A stretch of DNA of 64,000 nt from Dactylonectria macrodidyma (lineage: Eukaryota > Ascomycota > Sordariomycetes > Hypocreales > Nectriaceae). A program made the position numbers and the translations under genes. Shown here piece by piece: positions 43,741 to 54,836 of this stretch; position 1 is the first letter of the stretch; each line of letters starts with the position of its first letter. The DNA lies in NCBI GenBank assembly GCA_020744425.1, contig JAGMUV010000006.1:1364001-1428000 (forward strand). Direction: 5' to 3'. A model generated the notes under the pieces. The model saw only the letters and a program-made list of their open reading frames with translations, searched no databases and had not been told where the DNA came from.

Positions 43741-46731
43741 TGTCGTGGGGAGACGAGTAGTTGACGTTTGGTGATGGTAGTCAGGATGTCGTAGGGTGGC
43801 GGTGGGGAGCTGGGTCGTCAGGGTGAGAATAACGATGGAAGTCGGTAGTAGAAAGATGAAGAACGACAGCGACAGTCGGGTGAGACGGAGGCCGGGCAAG
43901 ACGGTGAGGGGGGATCCCGATCACCGTCTAGCAGGTCTCGACTTGGATCGACTGGACGGGTCTATCGCATCGTCGGTTCGAGCTCGCATGGGCTGGATGA
44001 CGGATCGGGAGCGGAAATGGGCGCTTGAGGAGCAGAGGGAAAAAGCGAGTGAGGTGTATTGGATACGAGGGGAGAGGAGGAGCAAAAGAACGTGAGCGTG
44101 AAGAGGGGAGGTTGTGAATGTTTGAATTAAGAGGATGGGTTAGAAAATGCGGTGGTGTTTTGGTGGATGTGAGGTCGTGGTCGAGAGAGGACGACGTCGA
44201 GATTTGGCGGTTGCGTTGGCGGGTGTAGGTGCGAAAGTAGGCGCTGGGCTTTGACGGGTCTACGCTTGGGGAGACGATTCGGGGCTCTGGGCTTTGGGGG
44301 GATTGAAGGCGGGCGGCGTGAGGGCCGTTCGTGAGGGATGTTGGAGGGAGGTTGACCTGGGGCGTGGAGGCGCGCTAAGCACAGGGGGGCTTCATAACAT
44401 CCAATCAGGCAGCGCTCACGCCCGGATCCCCCATTGTTACAGGGGGATCGCGGACGGCCAGGAAACGCGCGGGTTCACTGATCAATAACAACAACTCCCA
44501 AGCTGCGACTTGGGTGGCCAAGCTGTTCCCGTCCAGTAAGGCACCTAAATCCTCAAAATATTACGGCATGCTGGGCGATTCTCTTCGCCCACCCTCACCC
44601 GTTGATTCGCCGCGCTCTCGTCCAACCTTTCCCACAAACACCAGTATCGGTCCTGTCCCGTCGTCCCCACCCCGCCCACCCGTTGGCATTGTTGTTGCTC
44701 TTCTGAGTTGCATTCTTTATTGTCTCTATCCGCCGTAAATTCATAGGTGTGTAGGAAGCTGATGGGACTTGCTGCCACAAAGCCATGGCTGCTTCTGAGG
44801 ACTGGTAAACAGTCAAAGACGTGAGGGCAACTAAAGGATAATTCCCGTTCGATAGATGACATGGCTGGTGTGCCAAGAATTGTCCTTCCCTTTCATAATT
44901 GTTTATACCTGCAAGTTCATGTTTCTGCACAAGCCTAGTTCCTCAATTCCAATACGTGGTAGCCACTAGCCACTAACCTCTACTTCGTACACAGTGGGAA
45001 AAGTTACAGGCCAAGCCCTACAAGTTACTATCCGTATACTTTTGCGTGTTAACTCGCTCGCTTTGCTCGCAAGGGCATACTTGATCAAGAGAAGTAGATA
45101 TGGAAGCTGGATAACCTTAAATCCCTCGGGGCGCAAACAAGCAAACGGGTACACAACTTGGCATCTATATCGTCGCGTTCACTTCGGGCGAGGCCCACCG
45201 CTTGTTGTGCTTTTGGGGCATACGGAGTATGCGAGTGGTGTGGGTGCGAGTGTGCCTATTCCGCTGTATGCGCGTGGTACATCCTCGCGTGTGCGTAATG
45301 CATCAATGTGGTTTGTTTTTCCAGTGTCGCCCCTCTTTCCTCCAAGTAAAGCGGGAGACGCGCTACTAGTGGTTGAGCGCCTCAACTTGCCCTGCCATAA
45401 CACATTGGCGTGGGTCAAGGGCGTGTTGTGCGTCTAGTGTGTGTTGTTGTTTTGTTCCAGAAACGCTTCGAACACGACTGCGGGACGTGCCGCGCCTATG
45501 TCAGTTGAGGCTCATCAGTGCTGGTGCGTATCGATACCTACTATGTAGGTAAGGTAGGTAGGGAGCTCCATCAAGGCACTAACGCTGGCAGGGTGCAGCT
45601 TCCCGGTTCTGCAAGGATGGGCTCAAACGGGAGGCTATGGATTTCAAGATGCCTTACGTACAGTAACTCCTTGTCACCAGCTTGACGCGTCAGTTCCAGG
45701 CGTGACTATGAGCATGATCGCGGCGGACCGTACCCAATAGATACTTGAGGAAGGTACCTAGGGTCAAGCTCGTAGGTCCATAAGGTAATGAGACAAGTTA
45801 CCATGTTCCCACCCACCCGCCAGGCACCAACACAACGGGGTGGACAAGCGCATCTAACATCCAAAAATGTGCCTTCAGGGACCAGCTGTATCTAGACACA
45901 TCTCCAAGGAGTACAAATTATACGTGCCAGTCTCTAATAATAAGACGACAATGTTGCTTCAGATTCTCTGGGTCTTCTCACCTCCCGTTCATGTATTGCC
46001 ACACTGTTAAAACCGTTCGAATGCGATCCCGGCTGCACGTACACGATGATACAGTGTTTGTTGATGCCGACACTGTGTCATCCACGCCAGACCTGTGTCC
46101 ATTAAAGTCGTCGCGTCAATCTTGCGGAACGCCATTTTAACGCGTCTTGTTCGCGTCCCACTCCTGTCTCTTCCCCGTATCTAATCCCGCCACTTATTAA
46201 TAAGAGCTGTGCATCATCAACAAGGCCGTGCTTCTGAAGGGTTGAGGGTGGCCCGTATGAGCGGGTATTGATTGGAGCCTGAGCAGGCCAAGTCTCCTGG
46301 TCGGAGTATTCTGCTAGCACCTTTGCCTGACGTATACATTTGCGGATACGTGACTTGCTTGATCGGCCACGAGAATATCGAGAGCGGTAGACTGGAACGG
46401 ACGCCTGCCTCCAACGCGCACCACAATGCATTCTCCCCTTCAATCCAGGCCATCTTACGCAGTTATCTATTCTTCATCAATCATCCCATCGCCCTCTCTA
46501 ATGCAGTTCCTGAAAAATGACAATTCTATATATGTATGTGTCTGTGTGTGACAGTTCCCATGCTTCGCGCCCGCTTGGCTTCCCTCGCCAGAGTCGAACG
46601 CCTCAGAAACTAGGATAACGGACTGCAGGGACCAAGAACAAAGCCAAGAGACCAAATAATGTAGGGGAATGGTGATGTCCCGCACCGCCTCAAAAGGGGG
46701 TTCCCACGAGCGCCTTCAGCTTAGCTCATCT
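43741..46731. other. Long gene-free interval upstream of CDH1
   Basis: Almost 3 kb with no convincing gene. It probably holds the CDH1 promoter and a long leader, and the 3' flank of the 46.7-kb gene. Palindromic AGGTACCTAGGG (about 45752-45763) and GTAGGTAAGGTAGGTAGG (about 45545-45562) elements are present. Open frames at 44514 and 44994 begin with non-ATG codons. Confidence 0.45.
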
Positions 46732-47926
46732 CTACGCTTGAGAATCCGCCTGCGCAAGCAGCCGCTCACGCCACCCATTGCAGACTTCTTCAAAGCCTCC
46801 AATCACATCTCCACACACCCCCGCGCACTCCCTCTTCTCAAGTCGTTCACCCCAGTTGCCTCTTGTTAACCACCGCTCGCCTTCCTCCTTCAGATCCTCT
46901 TCGCGTCTCATCTCAGCCACAATCTCCTTGGCACTCCTCAGCCTTCTGGTCGCCGTTGTCGTCGTCTGTCGAGACATGTGCAGAGTATCAGAGAGATAAT
47001 TCAGAGTTTGAACCAAATCTGATGTGATCGAATGGAGTGCTGTTAGCGAGTTGAAAGCCGAAGTTGAAGGTCGGGGCATGCTGTCTGAAAGTGACAGGAG
47101 TAACGGGACCAGCTCTTCAATCGTTTCCTCGTCTGGAGGCGGTACAAGTGGGGATAATAGGGGAAAGGTCAGGTTGTGTAGTTGGCGAGTCTGGTGGTTC
47201 AAATGCGTCGTCAGTGCTGAATGTGCTGTTATCAACCTACCACGGTGGTCAGTCCATACACTTCAAGCCTGATGATCATGAATCTCACCTTGAGGCGCTG
47301 GCCTCTACGCTAGATTGTGATCCGAGATCTCGCAGCTCTGTCGTGACTCTCTTAAAGACATCATCGGCTGGTCCACCGACTTTCTCATTTCCCCGTCGAG
47401 CTAAAGACTCCACGGCATCAATCCTGGCCACCAAGCCGGGAGGCATGCCAGGAGAATCAAGATCAGACTCTGATCCATACTCACTTCCGTCGTACTCGCT
47501 CTTTTGTCTCTGATGCCCACGCCGTGGTGAGAGTAGATCAAGGTTCGCAGGTGCCGCCCTGTCACTATCATTTCCTGGCGCGCAGCTAATGGCATTTGTG
47601 CCACTGGCCCCGTCCGGATGGCCCTGTTCGAAATCCAACGACTCGCCATCCAGGTCCCCATCTTCGTATTCGCCCTCATCGCCCGAGTCCGAGAAAGCGT
47701 CGGCCAACTCATCCGCTAAGTTTCCCATACCATTCCCCGCGTGTGCTCCGCCGCTAGCAAGCACGCTCATATCCAACTCATCGGGTTGATTGAGGCTGTT
47801 CCGGTATGGCGTGGACGAATCTTGTACTGAGGATTTGGATAGGCGTCGATTCTGAGGCGAGCCCGAGTAGCTCTCGAAGGCTGAGGAGTTCCGAGAATGT
47901 CTCGGTGTATGCGGCGACGACGGCAT
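46732..47926 (-). CDS. Conserved fungal protein of unknown function
   Basis: Two exons (47926-47289, 47236-46732) joined across a 52-bp GTGAGA..TAG intron give 380 residues. The N-terminal half is disordered and acidic (ALADAFSDSGDEGEYEDGDL-like region after MPSSPHTPRHSRNSS). The C-terminal half is helical and looks well conserved: GLVARIDAVESLARRG, then after the splice LITAHSALTTHLNHQTRQLH, PSTSAFNSLTALHSITSDLV, QTLNYLSDTLHMSRQTTTTA, and a Trp-rich end (GERWLTRGNWGERLEKRECA). The pattern of regular helices suggests a coiled or helical bundle. I recall similar hypothetical proteins in other filamentous fungi but no name or function. It might be a scaffold or a complex subunit; this is a guess. 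Confidence 0.75.
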
Positions 47927-48825
47927 CCTGATATTTAGACGACCGTCGAATGTTTCGGGTACGACGACTTCAAGGGTCAGAGCAGCCAGACCTGCAGTCC
48001 GCGATCCGCAAGACAGTCCTGAGAGGGGATGATGGATGCGGTTGTCGTGGCTCGAAAGGGTGTCGAGGAACAGTCCGTGAGTGCGGTCGGGGCTGGAACA
48101 CCGGGTTGGTTAGGCAAGTTCGAAGGTTGAGGAAGAAACCAGGCGCAGGTTTGGCCTTGGATGGGAAAGGTGCCTCCTAAATGATGTTGGCTTGGGGTGT
48201 AATGAGCACCAGCGCCGCAGCTAAGGACGCGCGAGGGAATCAACGGGAACAAAACTGGCAGTTGGAGTTGGCACTCCCGTTGCTGTCAGCTCCTGTTGTC
48301 ACGGGGAGCGTCTGTGTACCAACACACATGCATGAATCATAAGAGTGATGCTAAGGTTGTCCGCTCTGCTGTTGCGATGACTGTTTAACTGTCAACACTG
48401 TCGTGGCGGTCGATGCGATGGAAGCGAAACCCGTGGTGGATCCAAAGAGGACTTGGTAAAACGATACTTAATGTTTAAGTACTCTCTCTCCCGTATATAG
48501 AGGATCGGTACTTGCCTCTTAGTACCCGATCATGTTAGGTTTCATTACACCAAGGACGCCATGTTCGCTCCAGGCTACCCCTCGCTGCTGTGGCTGATTC
48601 AGTAGATCCACTTTGGTGGCGCTGACAAGGCCCGTTCACAGCGCACCAAGTGATGTTAAAACCCCCACGTACCTGCATGACTTCAGCATCAGCTCAATTC
48701 TAGCAAAGCTTCATTGTTTCCCTAATCTAGGTCATCCCTAGGTAGGATTCTTCTTAACCCCTCTCACCTCTTGCCAATATCGGTTACACCTCTCCAGTCT
48801 CCCAGATCGCTGAAGAAACTGCGAG
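47927..48825. other. Divergent promoter region, unknown gene / NAT3
   Basis: About 900 bp between divergent genes; no gene recognised. A CCCTAGGTAGG element occurs near 48736-48746. Confidence 0.45.
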
Positions 48826-49456
48826 ATGGCCACCTTTCGCCGATTTCGACCAGACGACGTGAACAAGCTCTCCAAGTGCAATCTTGACCCTCTTACAGAA
48901 ACATACGAGCTCAACTTTTACCTGCAGTACCATGCTAAATGGCCCTCCCTATTTCAGGTGTGCGAGGATCTAGATGGGAATATAGTGGGATACAGTGAGA
49001 GCAGTCATATTGCGCCCTACATTGTCAATACATACTGATATCCCCTTGACAGTAATGGGCAAGGTGGAATCCTCCCCTGATGCGTACAAATATTCCGAGC
49101 ACTACCTCCCATGGCATGCGCACATCACAGCCCTTACTGTAGCCCCAGAGACCCGAAGGTCTGGTATTGGAAAGATCTTGACCGAGCAACTTGAGCTTGC
49201 GGCCGACGCGAACAATGCCTGGTTTGTCGACCTGTTCGTCCGAAGAAGCAATCACCGAGCCATCACGTTCTACACGAGCCTAGGCTATAGCGTCTTCCGT
49301 GTGGTTAAGGATTACTACGGTGACCATGCGACAGACCCGACTAAGTCAGGTGAGGATGCCTTCGACATGCGAAAGCCGATGAAGCGGGACCAGAACCACC
49401 AACACATTCGGAACGATGGAGAAACTCATGAAGTTGAGCCAGAGGATGTCTGGTGA
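48826..49456 (+). CDS. nat3: NatB catalytic subunit, N-alpha-acetyltransferase Naa20/Nat3
   Basis: Two exons (48826-48994, 49053-49456) give 190 residues. NatB acetylates nascent proteins starting Met-Asp, Met-Glu, Met-Asn and Met-Gln on the ribosome, working with the auxiliary subunit Mdm20/Naa25. Seen: TFRRFRPDDVNKLSKCNLDP, LTETYELNFYLQYHAKWPSL, then across the splice GYIMGKVESS, HAHITALTVAPETRRSGIGK (the acetyl-CoA pyrophosphate loop R-x-x-G-x-G), and WFVDLFVRRSNHRAITFYTS LGYSVFRVV, all strongly conserved in Naa20. DAFDMRKPM near the end is diagnostic. The 58-bp intron (GTGAGA..CAG) is phase 1. The gene is convergent with the dehydrogenase, 107 bp between stops. Confidence 0.94.
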
Positions 49457-49563
49457 TGCCGCGTTCTGTACTACATATTGCTCCCCCAAAGTTTTTCTCA
49501 GACTGAACAGATGGATCTCCCAGCTTCTCTTCCCGTCCGGTGAGGGTGGTAGCCAGGTTGCTG

Positions 49564-50375
49564 TCAGAGCCAAGCTCCGTCCACCTCATACACACTACCA
49601 CTCACAAAGGAACTATCCGGACCAAGCAAGAAGACGATCACGTTTGCGCATTCTTCTGGGGTGCCCTGGCGTTGGAATGCACTGGGCTCGTCAAAAGGGG
49701 CGTCCTCGGACCGATTGTGAATATCCCACGCCTGGTGCATCAGGGGGGTGAGTATCGCTCCAGGGGCCACTGCGTTCACCCGAATCTCTCGCTGGCCGTT
49801 TTCCTTGGCCGCTGCTCTGGTCAACCCAACAACGCCGTGTTTGCTTGCGTCGTAAGCGCCGTGCTTGGCAAATCCTATGCATTATAGTCAGGAACGGGAC
49901 ACTTGTCGCCAATGAGCTATTAGAACATACCTTTAACACCGTGAATAGAAGCGACATTGACGATGGATCCCCCATTCACCACCCGTTGCAATTCTGCCCG
50001 TAGGCAATACATGGTTCCTGTCAAGTTCACGGCGATGATCTTGTGCCACTCGTCATCTTCGAGTTCCACGACTGGTCGAACACCGTGATGTTTGCCAATG
50101 ACGCCAGCCACATTTGCAGCGCCGTCGAGTCGTCCGTACTTGGTCACTATGCTATCCAGCCAGCTCTCAACCTGGTCCCGCTGGGAGACGTCGACCAGGG
50201 TGACTGTGAAAGCTGCTTTCTGGTCTGTGAAATACGAGGCGGCGGATTCCATCGCGGTGGGGTCAACATCAGCAATACAAACTACAGCGTCTCGCTGGGA
50301 GAGTGCTTTGGCTGTGGCAAGACCAATGCCGCTTGCACCACCTGTAATTGCGTAGACCTTTCCCTGTAGCGACAT
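49564..50375 (-). CDS. Short-chain dehydrogenase/reductase (SDR)
   Basis: Two exons (50375-49931, 49874-49564) with a 56-bp GTATGT..TAG intron give 251 residues, normal for a classical SDR. The N-terminal cofactor motif is ITGGASGIGLATAKAL. CIADVD at the second strand end suggests an NAD(H) preference because of the acidic residue. NVAGVIG is the family's NNAG equivalent. The active-site residues are S in NVASIHGVKG and Y156/K160 in AYDASKHG. NAVAPGAILTPL and GSVYEVDGAW close the fold. The substrate is unknown; such enzymes oxidise secondary alcohols, sugars or steroids. The start is MSLQGKVYAITGG; codons upstream in frame lack an ATG. Confidence 0.9.
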
Positions 50376-51975
50376 GATGTGTAGCAACGGCGGACGTTCT
50401 TGGGGTGGGTGCTAAAGTCCGGCTTGGTGGAAGTGATAGCGACGAAGGAATAGTGCAAACACGTAAGGTAGTTCATAGATCTTGCCAGTCCTCATATAGA
50501 TATGTGAAATCGGCGGTTGCTGAATCGGATTCTCAGCTAAAATCCCCCGCACCCAAGAGAGGAGCCGATTGGGGGATAATTGAGTGCACATGGCAAACCC
50601 AAACGCGAGGCAAATCCACCCTCATCAGCCCAACTGGCAACGATTGCAGTCCGACGGATCCAGATAGACGGATCTTAATCTCACTAGTCGCTAGGCTCAC
50701 CCATATGTTAAAGAAACTTCCGGTAGTTTAGGATATTGCGAATAGGTTGTCAACGTGCTTACCTTTGAGCGATCCACCAAATAATCTAGGTCCTCGGCCG
50801 GCCGTTGTTGACGAGCCCGGTGGTAGTGAATACAAGCTATGACATGCAGTAGATGAGATCTAGGGGTAGCGAGATCCACCCTGTGGCCTTCCTGAGGCTG
50901 AATCGATCGTTGATCAACATCAGTTAGTGGGCTTAGGCGAACAATTGCAACAATATCAAACGTCAGGCGAGGTTTGGTTTAATAATATCTATCATTAGAA
51001 AGTATCTAACTATTCTAGAAAAACGGGAATACATATACTCTACGGCCGATGGGCTCAGGTTTGTCCGATAACCCCATTCAGTGTCTCTTCAACGCAACGT
51101 ACACTGGGTACGCGGGAAGAGGCTTCTTCTGAGAAAGTAGCACCAGTTGACCGCAACGTGCGGAAAGTAAAAGAATATGAGGTTGCGGGGAAGGGGGAGC
51201 AAGCTCAGGTGTGTACAGAGGAACATGAGGCTAATGGGACGCTTTATGAGGGAGTGGACGCATAGGTGGCTCCTTGCTGGAGTCCCTGCCAGGACTACAG
51301 ACTTGGTTTTACTCTCAGTTGAAGATGCCTGTACCTGTCCGGGACATTGACGATAGGTACCTAGGAGGCAGACATTGGTGGGCGCACGGCCTGACCCGAC
51401 AGCAGGGCCCTTACGTACTCGGCTGCCAGCGGTGTACCACGCCCTAAATTAAGGTACCGGAAGGCCCAGCCAGCCCGTGAAGGTACCCCTAGAGAAGACG
51501 CAGGTACTTTCCAGCACCTGTGCCTCGGAGAGTTTGCCTCCTCCGCCTCACTTGTGGATGGTCCGCCCGTAGCTCGCTTGGCCAGCTGACAACGGACAGT
51601 TCGTCTCCCCGGCGCCCCAAATAATCCAATCCTTCATTCCCATTCTCCATTTCCACCTACGGCCATCTTCGTCTGTCATCACCTGTCCACAGCCGTTTGT
51701 CGCCACTTCTCTTTGTTCTCTCCCGCGCATTCAGTTTGGCAGCTGGTGAGCTCTCTGCTACCTATCGGACACTTTCTGCACCTACCTGTGCCCGTGCCCG
51801 TTCCTTCCTCGGCCTCTCCCACTCTTTTCCCAGCACTACCTTCCTTTTTTTTTCTCCCTTCCTTCCAGCCTCATCTCAACGCCACGGCTCAGGATTGAGA
51901 CATCACCTCCCACAACATCAAGCTTCTCTCACCAGCCCGACTTGTTACCTCCACAAACCCCAGAATACAATCGAG
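50376..51975. other. Divergent promoter region, SDR / Tra2-like gene
   Basis: 1.6 kb between divergent genes. A TAGGTACCTAGG palindrome lies at 51354-51365, followed by several GGTACC-type elements to about 51510. CT-rich sequence from about 51690 to 51950 looks like the leader of the Tra2-like gene. No other gene recognised. Confidence 0.5.
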
Positions 51976-53264
51976 ATGGCGACTACGAGCATGGATTACG
52001 AGGCCGCCAATGGCGATCGCTACGAAGGTTCGTCTCCGAGATTCATTTTGTTTGCTACGCGTGCGCAGACGCGTACTTCATTCTCGCGCCGTGCATCCGC
52101 CCCCTTCAACCATCGGACAATTCACTGACGGTTTGATTTTCAGACGAGGGCCCCCGTTATGAGCGCGATAATCGAAGCGCCTCTCCTCGTCCTCTCCGTG
52201 ACGACAATGACGGCGGCCGCCGCCGATCTCCATCCCCGAATGGCAACCCTGACAGGTAAGCAGCATTTCACAATCACTCTTCTCGCAACTACGACCAGCT
52301 CACATATCTTTGTCACTACAGCAATATGAAGGATGTTTCCGGCCCTAGAGACGACGATGATGGTGCCATCAACCCTGGCTCTAACCTCTTTGTCACTGGC
52401 ATCCATCCTAAGCTTTCTGAAGGTGAAGTGACTAAGATGTTCGAGAAGTACGGTGAAGTCGAGAAATGCCAGATCATGCGCGACCCTCATACGAAAGAGT
52501 CTCGTGGTTTCGGTTTCGTCAAGATGGTCACCGCCGAACAGGCCGATGCCGCCAAAGAAGGCCTCCAGGGTGAGCAAATCGAAGGGCGCACCCTGAGCAT
52601 TGAAAAAGCTCGCCGAGCCCGTCCTCGTACTCCCACCCCCGGCAAATACTTCGGTCCCCCCAAGCGAGGTAAGTCATTATTATCATCCTCTGTCTGTCCT
52701 TGTCTCATCGTTCCTTCAGACCCTCGTCCCCGCTATGACGACCGCCGGCGTGGTGGATACGGAGGCGGCGGCGGCTACGGCCGTGAGGACCCTTACCGCT
52801 ACCGCGGCTATGAGCGCAACTACGACCGACGGTATGACGACCGCGGCGGTCAGGATCGCGGCGGCCAGGATCGCGGCGGCCAGGATCGTGGGGGTCAGGA
52901 CCGCAGTGGTGGCGGCGGCGGCGGTGGTGGCGGCGGCTATGATCGCGGCTATCGTGAGGAGCGACGCTACGACGATCGAGGCTATGGCCGCGACTACGAC
53001 CGTGGTTACGAGCGACGCGACCGTGAAGAGGGCTACGGACGCGACAGATATGCCGGCCGTGAGGACCGGGACCGCTACGGTCCTCGCAGTGGTGCCCCTG
53101 GCGGCTACGACCGTAGCGATCGCCATGAGCGTGGAGGCGAGCGAGAGGCTCCCCGATCTCGGGAGCCTGCTGGAGGGGCTCCTGCTGGCGGTGCTGCCGG
53201 GTATGGCGAGTCCGCTTCTCGATCTGAGACGCGCGACCCGTATGGAGGTTCGGGCCACTACTAA
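51976..53264 (+). CDS. Tra2-like RRM protein with RGG/Tyr-rich tail
   Basis: Four exons (51976-52027, 52144-52255, 52322-52668, 52720-53264) give 351 residues. The N-terminus is short and Arg/Ser-rich. One RRM (about 70-150) has RNP2 LFVTGI and RNP1 SRGFGFVKM. Right after it comes RARPRTPTPGKYFGPPKR, matching the linker of transformer-2 splicing regulators (RPHTPTPGIYMG type). The C-terminal half is a low-complexity Gly/Arg/Tyr/Asp domain with four tandem RGGQD units, suited to RNA contacts and condensate formation. The likely role is nuclear pre-mRNA splicing or mRNA handling. Four exons in such a small gene and three introns in the 5' half would allow alternative splicing. Long overlapping frames on both strands over the Gly/Arg region are composition artefacts. 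Confidence 0.88.
52842..52901 (+). repeat. 15-bp tandem repeat encoding RGGQD units
   Basis: Four near-identical 15-bp units (CGCGGCGGYCAGGAT type) lie in frame inside the last exon of the Tra2-like gene, each adding one R-G-G-Q-D motif. Confidence 0.9.
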
Positions 53265-54836
53265 GTGTTGCACTCAAGTACCCGCTAATTCTCCCAGGCC
53301 CTGATCGCAATTAAGCACCCACGGCACAATCCGCCCCAACTGTCTCGAAATAGCAACCGAATATCGGGGTTGAGTCTCGATTCTCCTTTCCTTCACTTAT
53401 TGTTTTGCTTGTTCGCTTTTCTGTTTCTTTGCTTTCCTTCCGTGGACTACAGCAGACTTTCTCGATTAGTATCTGCCGACTCAGGAGTTTCGTGTGATCG
53501 CGACGTTAAGGGAATGGAATCAAAAAGGGTACTTGGCCTGCACCAATGAATTTCTTGTTGCTGGTCAGTTTTGCGGCGACAAGGTCACAGATGGACCACG
53601 TATGGCAGCTTCCGGATCTTTGCAGAATCAAACACTTCATCAGTCACCGCGTCTATCGACGACTCCTTGATAGCATTGCCAACACACCAATCAGCAGATG
53701 TCGACGTCGGCCTTGACGGGTGAAACCTGTGGATCAATATACTCACCATCGACTGCGGAACCGTTGCTCGCAGCCTCCTGTGCCGTTTCAGACATCTCAC
53801 CATTGGCTCTGCGAGTTGACGTCGACTAGGCCAATCGAAGTCGGCCTCCATTGCTCTCGGCCGTTTTTGCTATCGCCTTGACTGACATCACTCATTAAAC
53901 CAGACTTGTCCGTAAATGTGTCGCCTATCGCCAATCGATCACCCATTCGCTGTAATGAATCACCTTGACGCCATGCAACTCTTGATCTGTGGGCCAATCG
54001 ATGTCGCTGAGAGGGTGGACGGAGGTAAGAAAGATGAGACGCTAGAGGGATCAGAACTCTGGATATCATCTCGTTTCCTACACCAAAGTCTCCCGGGCGC
54101 GTTTGGTAGGTGGTAAGATCTAAACTGTTGCAGGCTCTACTACTATTCCGTACATGTTCCCAGCTGGTCCCAGATCATGTCAGGCGAAGAAAATGGGTAG
54201 AACAGCGATGCTAATTTTGACGGTTTCCACATAGACACAACATCCTCGCTTAGGCACTTGACAGGGTCAGGGGCTGAAGCATTACGAAGTATACCCTCAA
54301 AGTACTTGTCCACCGCTGACATGATGCAGACTTTGTTCTCTCTGAAGCCATGACCAAGTTCAACATCTGAATTGAGAGTTGTGTGCGCATCAAACGACCA
54401 CTACCATTGTCATGGCCACGTGTCATTCACCAGTTTAATCACCCTACGTCATCCGTATACATCACTAATCACTTGCACATACCTCTTGATTAAGTGATAC
54501 AACAGCAATGCTATAGGGAGGGGTATGAAAGAGGGCGACCTCTCGGGTGATGTGATTGGCTCAGTTATGTGATCCTCAAGTTGTTTAATTCTCAGTTGGC
54601 TCTGTTAATCATGTGAAGTTATCTCACGCCAGTCAAATTCAACTCAAACAAGTGTTTGAATAGGGTATTAGTACATCGGTTTATAGACAATTAAATCGTC
54701 GCTTGTTCATAACATACCCTGGCTCCCGTTGCGAATCTCCATCGTACGCATCAACTGTGCTTATCGAACTCAAGATGAATTGAGTTAGATCGTTTCTAAG
54801 CCCTAAGTTTCCAGCCTAGTCGCCTCAGAGCAAGTC
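53265..54836. other. Convergent intergenic, Tra2-like / SEC39
   Basis: 1.57 kb. Apart from 3' UTRs, it holds a possible tiny minus-strand gene at 53585-53795 (see findings). The part from about 54100 to 54800 is visibly AT-richer than its surroundings and shows no gene. Confidence 0.45.

Noticed and set aside
52600..53310. Three long frames (185-234 codons) on both strands over the Tra2-like 3' exon
   Set aside because: Produced by the repetitive GGC/CGN coding of the Gly/Arg tail; they are low-complexity Ala/Thr/Val or Arg/His strings.
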